Origin: Chitinophagaceae bacterium
GTDB taxonomy: Bacteria; Bacteroidota; Bacteroidia; Chitinophagales; Chitinophagaceae
Length of the DNA stretch: 64,000 bases
Reading direction: 5' to 3'
Assembly (NCBI GenBank): GCA_019638625.1
Contig: JAHBTK010000006.1
Location: forward strand, 248,001-312,000
Shown here: positions 18,115 to 26,630 of the stretch, piece after piece
How the letters are laid out: each line of letters opens with the position of its first letter
Position numbering within the stretch: position 1 is the first letter of the stretch
The notes under the pieces: model-generated
What the model was told of the DNA's origin: nothing
The model's database searches: none
The model's input: the letters and a program-made list of their open reading frames with translations, nothing else
Translations under genes and position numbers: made by a program

Positions 18115-19116
18115 CTATGAGTTACCAGCCGCCAATCCGTCCACTTTTTCTTTCAACTTGTTGAAGAATTTGTTTCTTTCCTTTTCTCCTGTTTTGCTGA
18201 TGAGCGCAGCGCTGTTGAGCAGGTTATTGAAGGTTGCGTATGCCTTTTTTACAAAACGGTCATCCCTGCATATGAGATAACTCAATACATTGTAGGTTAT
18301 CATGGCCTGGTCCGTATCATCCAGTTTTAAAAGAATGGTATTGTTTCCAAGAATAAGCTCGTTCACATAAAACTCTATATTTCCACCACCACCGGCATCT
18401 CTTCCGGGGAGAAACTTTGTTCCTCTTTCTGTCTGCACCTTCAGGTGACTCAGCAGCAGGGAGAAAGACTCCAGCACCCTCTCAAAATCCGCTTTGCTCC
18501 GGAAAATACCCGCATCCTTATAATATGCGATCTGGTTAATAGTGCTGTGTATGCTTTCAAGGTTCCACAACTCTATAGAATGCATCTGATTATGTAATTC
18601 CAGTATCTGTACTCCTGTTTTGTAACAATCGGTAAAGGGGTGCTCTTCAAGAGAAAACTGCTGACCGGCATATTCCGGAGAATTATTAATGGTCCGCGAC
18701 CAGAAAAAAACCTTAAAAGCAGCTATCTCCGGGTAAAGAAAAAAATACCAGAAAGGAATATCCTTACACAGGTAAAAGATCTGCTTTGTTTTAAAGCTAT
18801 TAAAGTATTTAAACTGCTCCAGCATTCCTTTCATATAGTCGCTAAATAGCGGAACAGTTCCATTCAACCCGGGCGCCTGGAATAAAACAGAGTCGTTTTG
18901 CAGGTTAAGCATCTGGTCAACGGAAAAATGAAAATGCCCGGAGAGCAGCTTCAATTCAGTCAATGTCAATGATTTTTCACCGCGTATCCGCCGGTAAACA
19001 CTATCAACGCTAATGTCCAGTAATTCACTTATTTCATCAACAAGGGAGAGGTGGGGGGGCAACTGTTGTTTCAGGTAGCTAAAAAGCTGCTGCTGAAATT
19101 CGTTGGGTTCATTCAT
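18115..19116 (-). CDS. Helix-turn-helix transcriptional regulator
   Basis: From ATG 19116 (333 aa) the N-terminus contains an HTH at about residues 20-65 (LVDEISELLDISVDSVYRRIRGEKSLTL). The remaining ~260 residues are helical with no known effector domain visible. Proteins with this layout in Bacteroidota are poorly characterised. An upstream ATG three codons earlier is possible. It lies downstream of the 19186-21924 gene on the same strand with a 69-bp gap, so the two may be co-transcribed. Confidence 0.7.
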   Translation of the reverse strand: MNEPNEFQQQLFSYLKQQLPPHLSLVDEISELLDISVDSVYRRIRGEKSLTLTELKLLSGHFHFSVDQMLNLQNDSVLFQAPGLNGTVPLFSDYMKGMLEQFKYFNSFKTKQIFYLCKDIPFWYFFLYPEIAAFKVFFWSRTINNSPEYAGQQFSLEEHPFTDCYKTGVQILELHNQMHSIELWNLESIHSTINQIAYYKDAGIFRSKADFERVLESFSLLLSHLKVQTERGTKFLPGRDAGGGGNIEFYVNELILGNNTILLKLDDTDQAMITYNVLSYLICRDDRFVKKAYATFNNLLNSAALISKTGEKERNKFFNKLKEKVDGLAAGNS

Positions 19117-19185
19117 AAAACACAAATTACATTTTTTTCTGTTTTAACAGAGCAATGAGCACAAGAATATATAACTGATTATATC

Positions 19186-21924
19186 TTATCGTTTTGTATC
19201 AATCGCCGAAACAGGGCGAATAAAAAGTGGCTTATATAACACACCGAAATGCCCCATCAGATCAGTTCCCTGGATCACCACTATATACTTACCACTGCTT
19301 TCAGAAGTATAAAACGATAACTGCGCCCTGCCGGCAGCGTCTGTAATAACCTCCGGGTTCCAGTAAATCGTGGTCCGGAAATCCGGAAATACCGGACGGT
19401 CTTCCGGGGAGGCATACCCCGGACTATAAAACTGCTTTGAAATAAAAGGATAAACGGGTTTCAGTAAATATATACCCGGTGTTTTTTTCAACATGGGTCC
19501 TGCACCACTATGCGTGGTAATTTCAATAAACGAATAGTCGACTGTAGCAGGTCCTGAATTCAGGATCTCTTCGATGGTTAAAAATTTCGTTCTATACCTG
19601 CCATTGTACCGCGGTGTATTCATCACTTCAATTGCTTTAATATCTTCTGCGGAAAAATAACTGAGTATCCCTTTATAAAACAGTAGATAATCCATCATAC
19701 CGGTGCTTCCTTCAGACGGAAAAAAAAATTCCAGGTCTGTGCCATCTATAATAAACCTGGCAAGATTGCTGTTGACCATATATTGTTGCCGTGAACTTTT
19801 TGGCGGACTTCCAACCCTGAAACCTTTGATCTGCCGGTGCAGTACATCCAGCAGACTTTCCTTAGGCGTTTTTTCAAGCGTTGATTCGTTGATTACCTGG
19901 TCTGCCCCGCCATCAGCATTCAGGTTTTTTGACCCCTGTATCCTGGCCCTGGCCGTCACCACCACTTCTTCAAGATAAATCCCATCTTTCTTAAAAGACC
20001 TTATCAACTCCTGCTGATGTCCGATATAGGTTTTAACGGTACTATCCGTCAACAAGGAGGCAGTGCCCGCCAGGTATTGGCTTCCATTGAACACGGGGTA
20101 TTCCGGGTCATCCAGTTCTATACCTACATTAAATGCCTTCCCTCTTTTGTTAACAGCTTTAATGACCATGCTGATCGAGTCCGTTTTAAAAATGGGAAAA
20201 TTGCTGAAAACAAACTGCCCGCGCTCGCTGGTGATAGTATCCAGCAGGAACATATCCGATTTACCCGCTCTCCCGAATAAGGTAATGCCGGTTTTACCCA
20301 CCGGCTTATTGAATACATTACTTACCCTGCCGGCAATTGTAAAGTCCTTTTCGTAAGCGAAGGACCTCCCGACAGACAGTTGCTGGTACGAAACCCATCC
20401 CTGCGTAAGCATTAAAAGATCGGCAGCAGTGGCAGCGCTGTCATTAAAATACTGGTAAGGGTCCTCTACATTTCCTCTCAGGTCCGAACTGAGCAGCATA
20501 TAACTCAGCAGGTTCTCCCGCAACTCATTTACCGGCACCTGGCTGGTATCGATCACTGTTATCGAAAAACTTCCGGAAACGGGCTTCCCGTTCCTGTCAT
20601 TTACTGTAAGCGCCAGGTGCACACTATCGAGGAGCAGATAGTCCGGCTTATGACCATCTGCATCGAGTTGCAGGTGGTCATCATGCCATATAAAAACGGC
20701 CCTTTCATTCACAGGCAATAACTCTTCGTTGTACAGGGTAAATACCGATACTCCCGATGGAAACTGTTTCTTACTGAACTTCACCTCCATCACATCCTCT
20801 TTTTTCCTGAGCCTGCCCCATGCCCTCACCACACCCCGGGTAGTAGCCGTGAAATAAAACAGTTTATCGGTATGATCTGCGGTGGCATCCACGCGCAGCA
20901 GAATGCTGTCGGAAAGAGCCTCCACCTGAAGCATATACCCGCTTGCAACAACAGGGGGTAACGGAAAATCATACCCGTTATCCAGTATGGCTTTATAGAT
21001 TCTGCCGGGCGCTGGCTGAAACAGTACAGTTCCCATTCCCTCATGCCGGCTCTCGAAAGCGGTTATTACTTCTCCATGGTCGTCTTTTATCAGTCCCCTG
21101 ACCGCCACAGGCTTGCCCAGTGGGTTCAGGGCTTTAAAAGCCAGCCTTTGTTGTTTGCCCTGTACCAGGGCGCCCCCTTCCGGCATGAATTGCAGATCAG
21201 GCTTTCCGTATTGGTCCGGTACCGGCAACCGAAGCTTTAAACCGTCTTTACCGGTAATCTCCATTTCAAGCTGTCTTTCCCCGCCGTTAACAGTTGTATC
21301 CAGATGCAGTTTCCCATATGAGTCGGGGGTACCGCTCCACCGGAAAACCGTTTTGTTTCCGGACAAAAGCCGTACAGAAACAGGGTCTCTTCTGCTTCGG
21401 TTATCCGTGACCGAAACAGCAGCAGACAGGGATAACCTGTTGTCCCTGAAAACCAGTCTCTCTAAATTGACCTGCCACGCCGGGGAAACAGGATCCGCTA
21501 TTGAAAACCGGGACATAAAGAAGAGGGAGTCTCCGAAATTCCGCATACGCCGGGTATAAGCCCGCAGTATGTATTCTCCCTGGGAATAACTTGATTCATC
21601 AAGCACAATATGGCTGCTGAACAATCCCCAATAAGAGACCGGATTGATTCGCTTCACAACTCTTTTATCTGCACCAATCACTTCCACATACACGATCCTG
21701 CTGCTATCGTTGGGAAGATTTTCTGCGGCAGTGAGCAGGTATCCTTTAAGCCAAAGCGTATCTTTTAACTGGTACAGGGGTTTATCATAATGGATAAAAA
21801 GCTTTTCGCGGGCATCCAGGGCAGACAAGCTGTCCAGGAAAGTTATCTGCTGTTCGAATACGGTTTGTGCATGAACACTTGCAGCAAGCAACAGCAGGGT
21901 ATATATATAAAGAAAGCGTTTCAG
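19186..21924 (-). CDS. MG2 / TonB-plug-like secreted protein with non-ATG start
   Basis: The product is about 912 aa. It has a signal peptide (KRFLYIYTLLLLAASVHAQ) and N-terminal macroglobulin MG2-like sequence (EKLFIHYDKPLYQLKDTLWL). Middle beta-sandwich repeats follow, then a TonB-dependent receptor plug-like region (LEEVVVTARARIQ, ARFIIDGTDLEFFFP, IKAIEVMNTPRYNGRYR). Such proteins are thought to sit at the outer membrane, but their task is unknown. No ATG, GTG or TTG precedes the signal peptide after the upstream in-frame TAA. CTG 21924 is the best-placed candidate, ATT 21936 is possible, and TTG 21891 would cut the signal short. Confidence 0.75.
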   Translation of the reverse strand: MKRFLYIYTLLLLAASVHAQTVFEQQITFLDSLSALDAREKLFIHYDKPLYQLKDTLWLKGYLLTAAENLPNDSSRIVYVEVIGADKRVVKRINPVSYWGLFSSHIVLDESSYSQGEYILRAYTRRMRNFGDSLFFMSRFSIADPVSPAWQVNLERLVFRDNRLSLSAAVSVTDNRSRRDPVSVRLLSGNKTVFRWSGTPDSYGKLHLDTTVNGGERQLEMEITGKDGLKLRLPVPDQYGKPDLQFMPEGGALVQGKQQRLAFKALNPLGKPVAVRGLIKDDHGEVITAFESRHEGMGTVLFQPAPGRIYKAILDNGYDFPLPPVVASGYMLQVEALSDSILLRVDATADHTDKLFYFTATTRGVVRAWGRLRKKEDVMEVKFSKKQFPSGVSVFTLYNEELLPVNERAVFIWHDDHLQLDADGHKPDYLLLDSVHLALTVNDRNGKPVSGSFSITVIDTSQVPVNELRENLLSYMLLSSDLRGNVEDPYQYFNDSAATAADLLMLTQGWVSYQQLSVGRSFAYEKDFTIAGRVSNVFNKPVGKTGITLFGRAGKSDMFLLDTITSERGQFVFSNFPIFKTDSISMVIKAVNKRGKAFNVGIELDDPEYPVFNGSQYLAGTASLLTDSTVKTYIGHQQELIRSFKKDGIYLEEVVVTARARIQGSKNLNADGGADQVINESTLEKTPKESLLDVLHRQIKGFRVGSPPKSSRQQYMVNSNLARFIIDGTDLEFFFPSEGSTGMMDYLLFYKGILSYFSAEDIKAIEVMNTPRYNGRYRTKFLTIEEILNSGPATVDYSFIEITTHSGAGPMLKKTPGIYLLKPVYPFISKQFYSPGYASPEDRPVFPDFRTTIYWNPEVITDAAGRAQLSFYTSESSGKYIVVIQGTDLMGHFGVLYKPLFIRPVSAIDTKR

Positions 21925-22037
21925 ACGATACGTAATTACCAGTGTCGAATATAGTAAAGAAATTGCTTATTTTTATTCCGGCTTTTTGTTTCCCAACCGG
22001 TGACAAGCATCCGTTACAAAAACAATTCAACTATTTT

Positions 22038-22640
22038 ATGCGGCGGTTATTCTGTTTCCTCATTACTTTATTAGCCTGGTTCGCTGTTGTTATTCAATTT
22101 GTCCTCTTATTGCAAAACACCACCGTTCCGCTTACAGAAACGATTATACGATTTTTCAGCTTTTTTACCATTCTCACCAATACCCTGGTGGCTTTTTTCT
22201 TTACCGGTTATTTATTAAACCGGAAAATAACGTATATCCCGGGACATCTCACAGCCATTACCAGTTATATACTTGTCGTTGGGCTGGTGTACCAGTTCCT
22301 TTTAAGGCATTTATGGAGCCCCTCCGGCATGCAGTTTATTGTAGATGAGCTGTTGCATTCCGTGGTTCCGGTGTTGGTGCTGGTATACTGGTTTATCTAT
22401 GAGCAAAAACAGGTATTACAGTTTTCGTGGATCAAAAGCTGGTTATATTATCCTTTAGTCTATTTTATTTATATACTGATAAGGGGTGCACTCTCAGGAT
22501 ACTACCCCTATCCCTTTATTGATGTCAATATCCTCGGATATGGAAAAGCGTTGGCTATGGGTATCGTCATACTGGTCTTATTTGTAATTATTCAGGCGCT
22601 GCTGGTTGCCTTTGGCAGAAGGATGTTACGACAACCATAA
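22038..22640 (+). CDS. Pr6Pr-family integral membrane protein
   Basis: From ATG 22038 the product is 200 aa with about six hydrophobic helices. It carries the family features FFTILTNTLVAFFFTGYLL and a late DVNILGYGKALAMG segment. A GTG-initiated reading from 21942 would add 32 polar residues overlapping the divergent gene's leader and is less likely. The function of Pr6Pr proteins is not known. It is divergent from the MG2/plug gene. Confidence 0.8.
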   Translation: MRRLFCFLITLLAWFAVVIQFVLLLQNTTVPLTETIIRFFSFFTILTNTLVAFFFTGYLLNRKITYIPGHLTAITSYILVVGLVYQFLLRHLWSPSGMQFIVDELLHSVVPVLVLVYWFIYEQKQVLQFSWIKSWLYYPLVYFIYILIRGALSGYYPYPFIDVNILGYGKALAMGIVILVLFVIIQALLVAFGRRMLRQP

Positions 22641-22903
22641 TACACGGATCAATGTATCAAAACAAAAACACAGCAAATATTCGTGTACCTGCCTGCGGCA
22701 GGAAGTTTTGGGGCCATTTTAAACCGATACCGGGATCACTATATAAAACCTACGGTATCCTTTTCAGACAGCTTTTATACCTTAAGCCATAAAATACTGT
22801 TTACAACCGGATAATCACATAGCGAACGAAAGCAATGCTAAATATAAAATGATAAGTATGATCATATCTTTCAAAAATACCAGGCACACTAAATAGAATA
22901 TAC

Positions 22904-23839
22904 ATGTTTCCGGCAAACAGAATATTATTCACCTTTTTGTTTCTCAGCACATTATTGCATTGGGGTTGTAACCCATCGTTTGTAATACGAAAGTCGGCAG
23001 AAGGTATTGAAGTACGGGAGAGTGGTAAGAAAGTATTGTTCTATCAGGTACGTCCTAAAACAGTGGATGGTAAGTATGAACGGGCGGGTTATGTCCATCC
23101 GCTGTATGATCTGAATGAGGGCATATTGACAGAAGATGCGCCGGAGGATCATCCGTATCACCGGGGAATATTCTGGGCATGGCACCAGATACTGATAAAA
23201 GGTCAGCCGGTAGCCAATAGCTGGGTGTCGGAGCATATTGCTTTTGTACCTGAAGAGGTTACCACTGAGCATGACCATAAGAAAGCTGTCATCCGGTCTG
23301 CTTTAGTATGGAAACAGATCGCCGGTTCAGACACACTGGCCGACCTGGTCCGGGAAGCGACCACCATTACCATATACCCGGCTACTACACAGTACAGGGC
23401 AGTAGATTTCAATATCCATCTGTTGCCTTTGGCAGACAGTCTTGCCATTGGCGGCGCTGCTGATGCAAAAGGTTATGGAGGATTCTGTTGGCGCCTGAAA
23501 TTACCGGAAGATATTGTTTTCCGGTCGCGGGATACTTCAATAGTGCCGCAGGAAACAGCCGTTCCCGCAGGACCCTGGATGGATTTTACCGGCGCGTTCA
23601 GCAACAGCACTCCGTCACGGGAAAGCATAGCTGTTTTTTCCGCCATTCCCTACCCGGGGCCAGAACAATGGTGGATACTGCGGAGCAAAAACAGCATGCA
23701 AAATGCTGTATTTCCGGGGCGGGTTCCCCGGCTCCTACCGAAAGAAGGATGGAATTTACAATACCGGGTAATTGTTCATGATGCAATGATCAAACAAGAA
23801 AAGCTGGAGTACCTGTACCAGCAATACGCCGGTAAATAA
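22904..23839 (+). CDS. PmoA-like (DUF6807) lipoprotein
   Basis: The 311-aa protein has a lipobox LHWGC with Cys22. It contains family hallmarks such as YVHPLYDLNEGILTEDAPEDHPYHRGIFWAWHQ and a GYGGFCWRLKLP core. The name PmoA comes from an old misassociation with methane monooxygenase. These proteins are beta-sandwiches often encoded near sugar catabolic genes, and no reaction is established. It stands alone between a 263-bp upstream gap and the convergent cytochrome b fusion gene. The upstream gap has only a short CCTGCC/GGCAGG palindrome near 22690. Confidence 0.85.
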   Translation: MFPANRILFTFLFLSTLLHWGCNPSFVIRKSAEGIEVRESGKKVLFYQVRPKTVDGKYERAGYVHPLYDLNEGILTEDAPEDHPYHRGIFWAWHQILIKGQPVANSWVSEHIAFVPEEVTTEHDHKKAVIRSALVWKQIAGSDTLADLVREATTITIYPATTQYRAVDFNIHLLPLADSLAIGGAADAKGYGGFCWRLKLPEDIVFRSRDTSIVPQETAVPAGPWMDFTGAFSNSTPSRESIAVFSAIPYPGPEQWWILRSKNSMQNAVFPGRVPRLLPKEGWNLQYRVIVHDAMIKQEKLEYLYQQYAGK

Positions 23840-23865
23840 ACCTGGTTTATGGAGTTGGGAAGTCA

Positions 23866-25815
23866 CTATTTTGCATCCGCCAGTACGAGGTTGTTGTCTT
23901 TAAATACGACAAATGTTCCGTCTCCTTTTTTCAACTGCACATTGTTCAGTATGTATAGTTTTTCGGGAAAAGCGGTTTCCTGAAGCTGGATGTTTACAAA
24001 ATCTTCTTTAAGCTCAAGCTGTGCATAGATAAACATGGCAATATCCTGGCGTACTCCTCTCGGTGTAAATTCCTTTTCAAAAATTAACCCATCGCTTTGG
24101 GCTGAAAATACCTTCAGTACTACAGGGCTTCTTTTTTTAACTACCGGCGTAGTTGACTGCATATGCTTTGCCACTGATTTGTTTTGCTCATACTCCTGCG
24201 GAGTGGAGATATATTTAAAGTTAACAAACAAAGTTTTTTCAGCGGGATTAAAGAACCGGACTACGGTACTGCTTAGCGGGATGGTGAGTGCAAAGAAAGC
24301 AGTAAGGAGCAAGACCGCCAGAAAAGGTCGCGTTTTCTCCCGGTCGGCAACGGCCATTTGCCCGGGTTGCTTATCCTCTTCAACGTTTTGATGAATAAAA
24401 TCGAGCAGCTTCTCTTTGCTGTATTGGGTTAGTGTGAACAATTTCAGTTTGGAGGCATTGTATTTCTTTGAAAACAAAGGTGCTCTTTTTCGCAGAAACC
24501 TGCTGATGGCCCATGTTTTCCCCAGGCGGTAATAACAGTCTTCACAGCTCAGTAGTGCAACTTTTCGGCTGTTATGCTCCAGCATTTGCTGTACGTCTCC
24601 CGGCATTACACTGCCTATGCAGGGAACCCTGTAATGAACGATATCCAGGTTATCAGGCAGTTCCGGATCGGGGAAATAGCTGCAACTGTAAAGCGTAACA
24701 TCGGCTTTCTCCCGCGGAGCCAGGTGCACTACCGGGAAAAGCGGATGGCTGATAGCATGCTCATCGCAGGAGCCGATGCAGATACCGCAGCCCACGCATT
24801 TGTCGGGCGACAGAATGGCTTTCCTTTTTCCATCTGTGGTCAGCATATCAATAGCTTCGTAGGGACAGTCATAGGAGCAAAGATTGCAGGCATCACATTT
24901 GTCGAGATCAATAAAGACAGGCTCCCTGTTTTTTCTTTTGATAATATAGGGTATGATGCATAGCAGCAAACCCGATCCGATCATGATCATCCAGTTCTGG
25001 TTAACGCTGAACAGTTTCATCAGGTAATAACCGAAATAGTAATACCAGTCGAAGGTAGTTTCTGTAGGCAGGTTGGAAGACTGTGCCGGCGGATCGCTTT
25101 TTACGGGAAACAATATAGAGACAGTACCCAGGGCAATCACACAATATATCATCAGCTTTTTAGGAGGAAAGATCTTAGGCTTGGAAATACGCAACACATG
25201 TATCCAGATAATGATAACGGTTACCAGTGAGAATGCGATATGTCCGAACAATGCTACCTTGAAAAACCCACCTACCGTATCAAGGTCGTTCATTAAAAAT
25301 GCACCGGCAATGGAGGGATCGAAGATGGGAAGCGTTGAAAAAAGCCTGGCTGTGAGATAGCCTGTCAGTTTTGCTTTTTGGTCCCACACCAGTATAAAGC
25401 CGGTCACTCCTATAATAATAACAATCAGGAAAGAGATTACCCCGCTGATCCAGGACACCAGCCGCTTGAACTTGGATGTTATTAAAGTATGTACGAGGTG
25501 CAGTAAAATAAAAACAACCAACAGATCTGATGAATACCGGTGGATCGTTCTCATCCATCCGTTAAAGATATTAGCAGACATCGCTTCCACCGAATCCCAG
25601 GCATGGCGTGGATTGATGTTGTAAAAAATAAAAACATAGATACCCGAAATACAGGCAATCACAAAAAGCAGTATGGCAATGCCACCCAGGTTATACAAAG
25701 GGTTCAGGTTAGTAGAATATATCTTTCCCAGCGGGGAGGATAGCTTTTGAACAAAACGGTGTCCGCGGGTACGCTCTTTTATTGCATTTGTATGATCATC
25801 GATATGCTTATCCAT
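23866..25815 (-). CDS. Cytochrome b - dicluster ferredoxin - MvhD-like fusion protein
   Basis: ATG 25815 overlaps the SCO stop by 8 bases, so I prefer it to ATG 25836. Product: 649 aa. Residues 40-215 form a four-helix cytochrome b N-terminal domain, with His92/His106 and His192/His206 spaced as in bis-haem cytochrome b. Two further TMs lead to two [4Fe-4S] motifs (Cys307/310/313/317 and 340/343/346/350). An MvhD/FlpD-like region follows with Cys378, 399, 424 and 427, suited to a [2Fe-2S] cluster. A TM at about 498-520 precedes a ~130-residue tail. The cytochrome b PEWY quinol motif is absent. It probably moves electrons between the cytoplasm or quinone pool and the adjacent haem-copper enzyme, which is inferred from the operon. 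Confidence 0.88.
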   Translation of the reverse strand: MDKHIDDHTNAIKERTRGHRFVQKLSSPLGKIYSTNLNPLYNLGGIAILLFVIACISGIYVFIFYNINPRHAWDSVEAMSANIFNGWMRTIHRYSSDLLVVFILLHLVHTLITSKFKRLVSWISGVISFLIVIIIGVTGFILVWDQKAKLTGYLTARLFSTLPIFDPSIAGAFLMNDLDTVGGFFKVALFGHIAFSLVTVIIIWIHVLRISKPKIFPPKKLMIYCVIALGTVSILFPVKSDPPAQSSNLPTETTFDWYYYFGYYLMKLFSVNQNWMIMIGSGLLLCIIPYIIKRKNREPVFIDLDKCDACNLCSYDCPYEAIDMLTTDGKRKAILSPDKCVGCGICIGSCDEHAISHPLFPVVHLAPREKADVTLYSCSYFPDPELPDNLDIVHYRVPCIGSVMPGDVQQMLEHNSRKVALLSCEDCYYRLGKTWAISRFLRKRAPLFSKKYNASKLKLFTLTQYSKEKLLDFIHQNVEEDKQPGQMAVADREKTRPFLAVLLLTAFFALTIPLSSTVVRFFNPAEKTLFVNFKYISTPQEYEQNKSVAKHMQSTTPVVKKRSPVVLKVFSAQSDGLIFEKEFTPRGVRQDIAMFIYAQLELKEDFVNIQLQETAFPEKLYILNNVQLKKGDGTFVVFKDNNLVLADAK

Positions 25816-26554
25816 CCTGACTTTTTGAAATAACAAAGGATCTTATAAAAATTCCGCTTACCAGGCTGATCATCAGCAAGCCGGACGATGTTGATATAAT
25901 AAACCGCCAGTCCGGCTTATAGGTTTTTAAAACCGGGTCATATCCGAAGCAACGCAGGTAAAACCCTTTAAAGAGGCCTGGCCTCGTTTTTTCTGCCATA
26001 GCTTCCATCACAGCCAGCCTTATATCTTTTTTGGAGGGATTTATGCCATAGATAAATCTTGATATTCTTCCGCTCGGCGTTAAAACAATAAGGATAGAAG
26101 GATGGTTAAACTCCTTTGTTGCAGGATCGTAATCGTATTCGTAGCCAATAGACGACAACAGTTGTTGAATATCTTTTCCTGAAGCGGAAAGGGTCTTCCA
26201 GTATACACCATCCATCTTCCAGCGGCTTTCATAGGCAGAAAGATTGGTTTTCCTGTCGCTGCTGTCGAAAGAAAAGCTCACCATGGTAAAGTCCTGTCCG
26301 AGCGTCCCCAGCCCGTTGATAGCTGTTTGCACCCCGTTGCTGATCACCCCGCAGAGCGAACGACACCGCGTATATACCGGTGAAATGATCAGTGGTTTTT
26401 CCCCCAGCAGGGAGTAAAGCTCGAAGGTTTTGCCGGCGGCATCGAACACCTGTATATTAGCGGCTTTTTGTGCCAGGAAATTTTTTTCATTAGGGAGACT
26501 GAACCCGCTCAACAAAAACCATAAGGGCGCTATCCATATATATGTGTATTTCAC
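25808..26554 (-). CDS. SCO1/SenC-family copper chaperone
   Basis: The family motif CxxxC appears as TRCRSLC and the partner histidine as NHPSILIVL, which bind Cu(I) during CuA assembly. GTG 26554 gives a 248-aa protein with a signal or anchor segment right at the N-terminus (MKYTYIWIAPLWFLL). A TTG start 48 bases upstream would sit inside a strong hairpin and is less likely. A second TM is near the C-terminus. It is encoded between subunit I and the cytochrome b fusion, as expected for maturation of the CuA centre in this operon. Confidence 0.88.
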   Translation of the reverse strand: MKYTYIWIAPLWFLLSGFSLPNEKNFLAQKAANIQVFDAAGKTFELYSLLGEKPLIISPVYTRCRSLCGVISNGVQTAINGLGTLGQDFTMVSFSFDSSDRKTNLSAYESRWKMDGVYWKTLSASGKDIQQLLSSIGYEYDYDPATKEFNHPSILIVLTPSGRISRFIYGINPSKKDIRLAVMEAMAEKTRPGLFKGFYLRCFGYDPVLKTYKPDWRFIISTSSGLLMISLVSGIFIRSFVISKSQDG

Positions 26555-26568
26555 ATGAATCAGGTTAA

Positions 26569-26595
26569 TAATACCGGAGACTGGCTCCGGTATTA
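26569..26595. repeat. Perfect 11-bp inverted repeat between subunit I and SCO genes
   Basis: TAATACCGGAG (26569-26579) and CTCCGGTATTA (26585-26595) form an exact hairpin with loop ACTGG. No U tract follows on the minus strand. It may stabilise or divide the operon mRNA, or weakly attenuate the downstream SCO and cytochrome b fusion genes. Confidence 0.7.
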
Positions 26596-26630
26596 GTTTC
26601 AAAAAATCAAGGGTTCTCAGGGCCTTGGAT

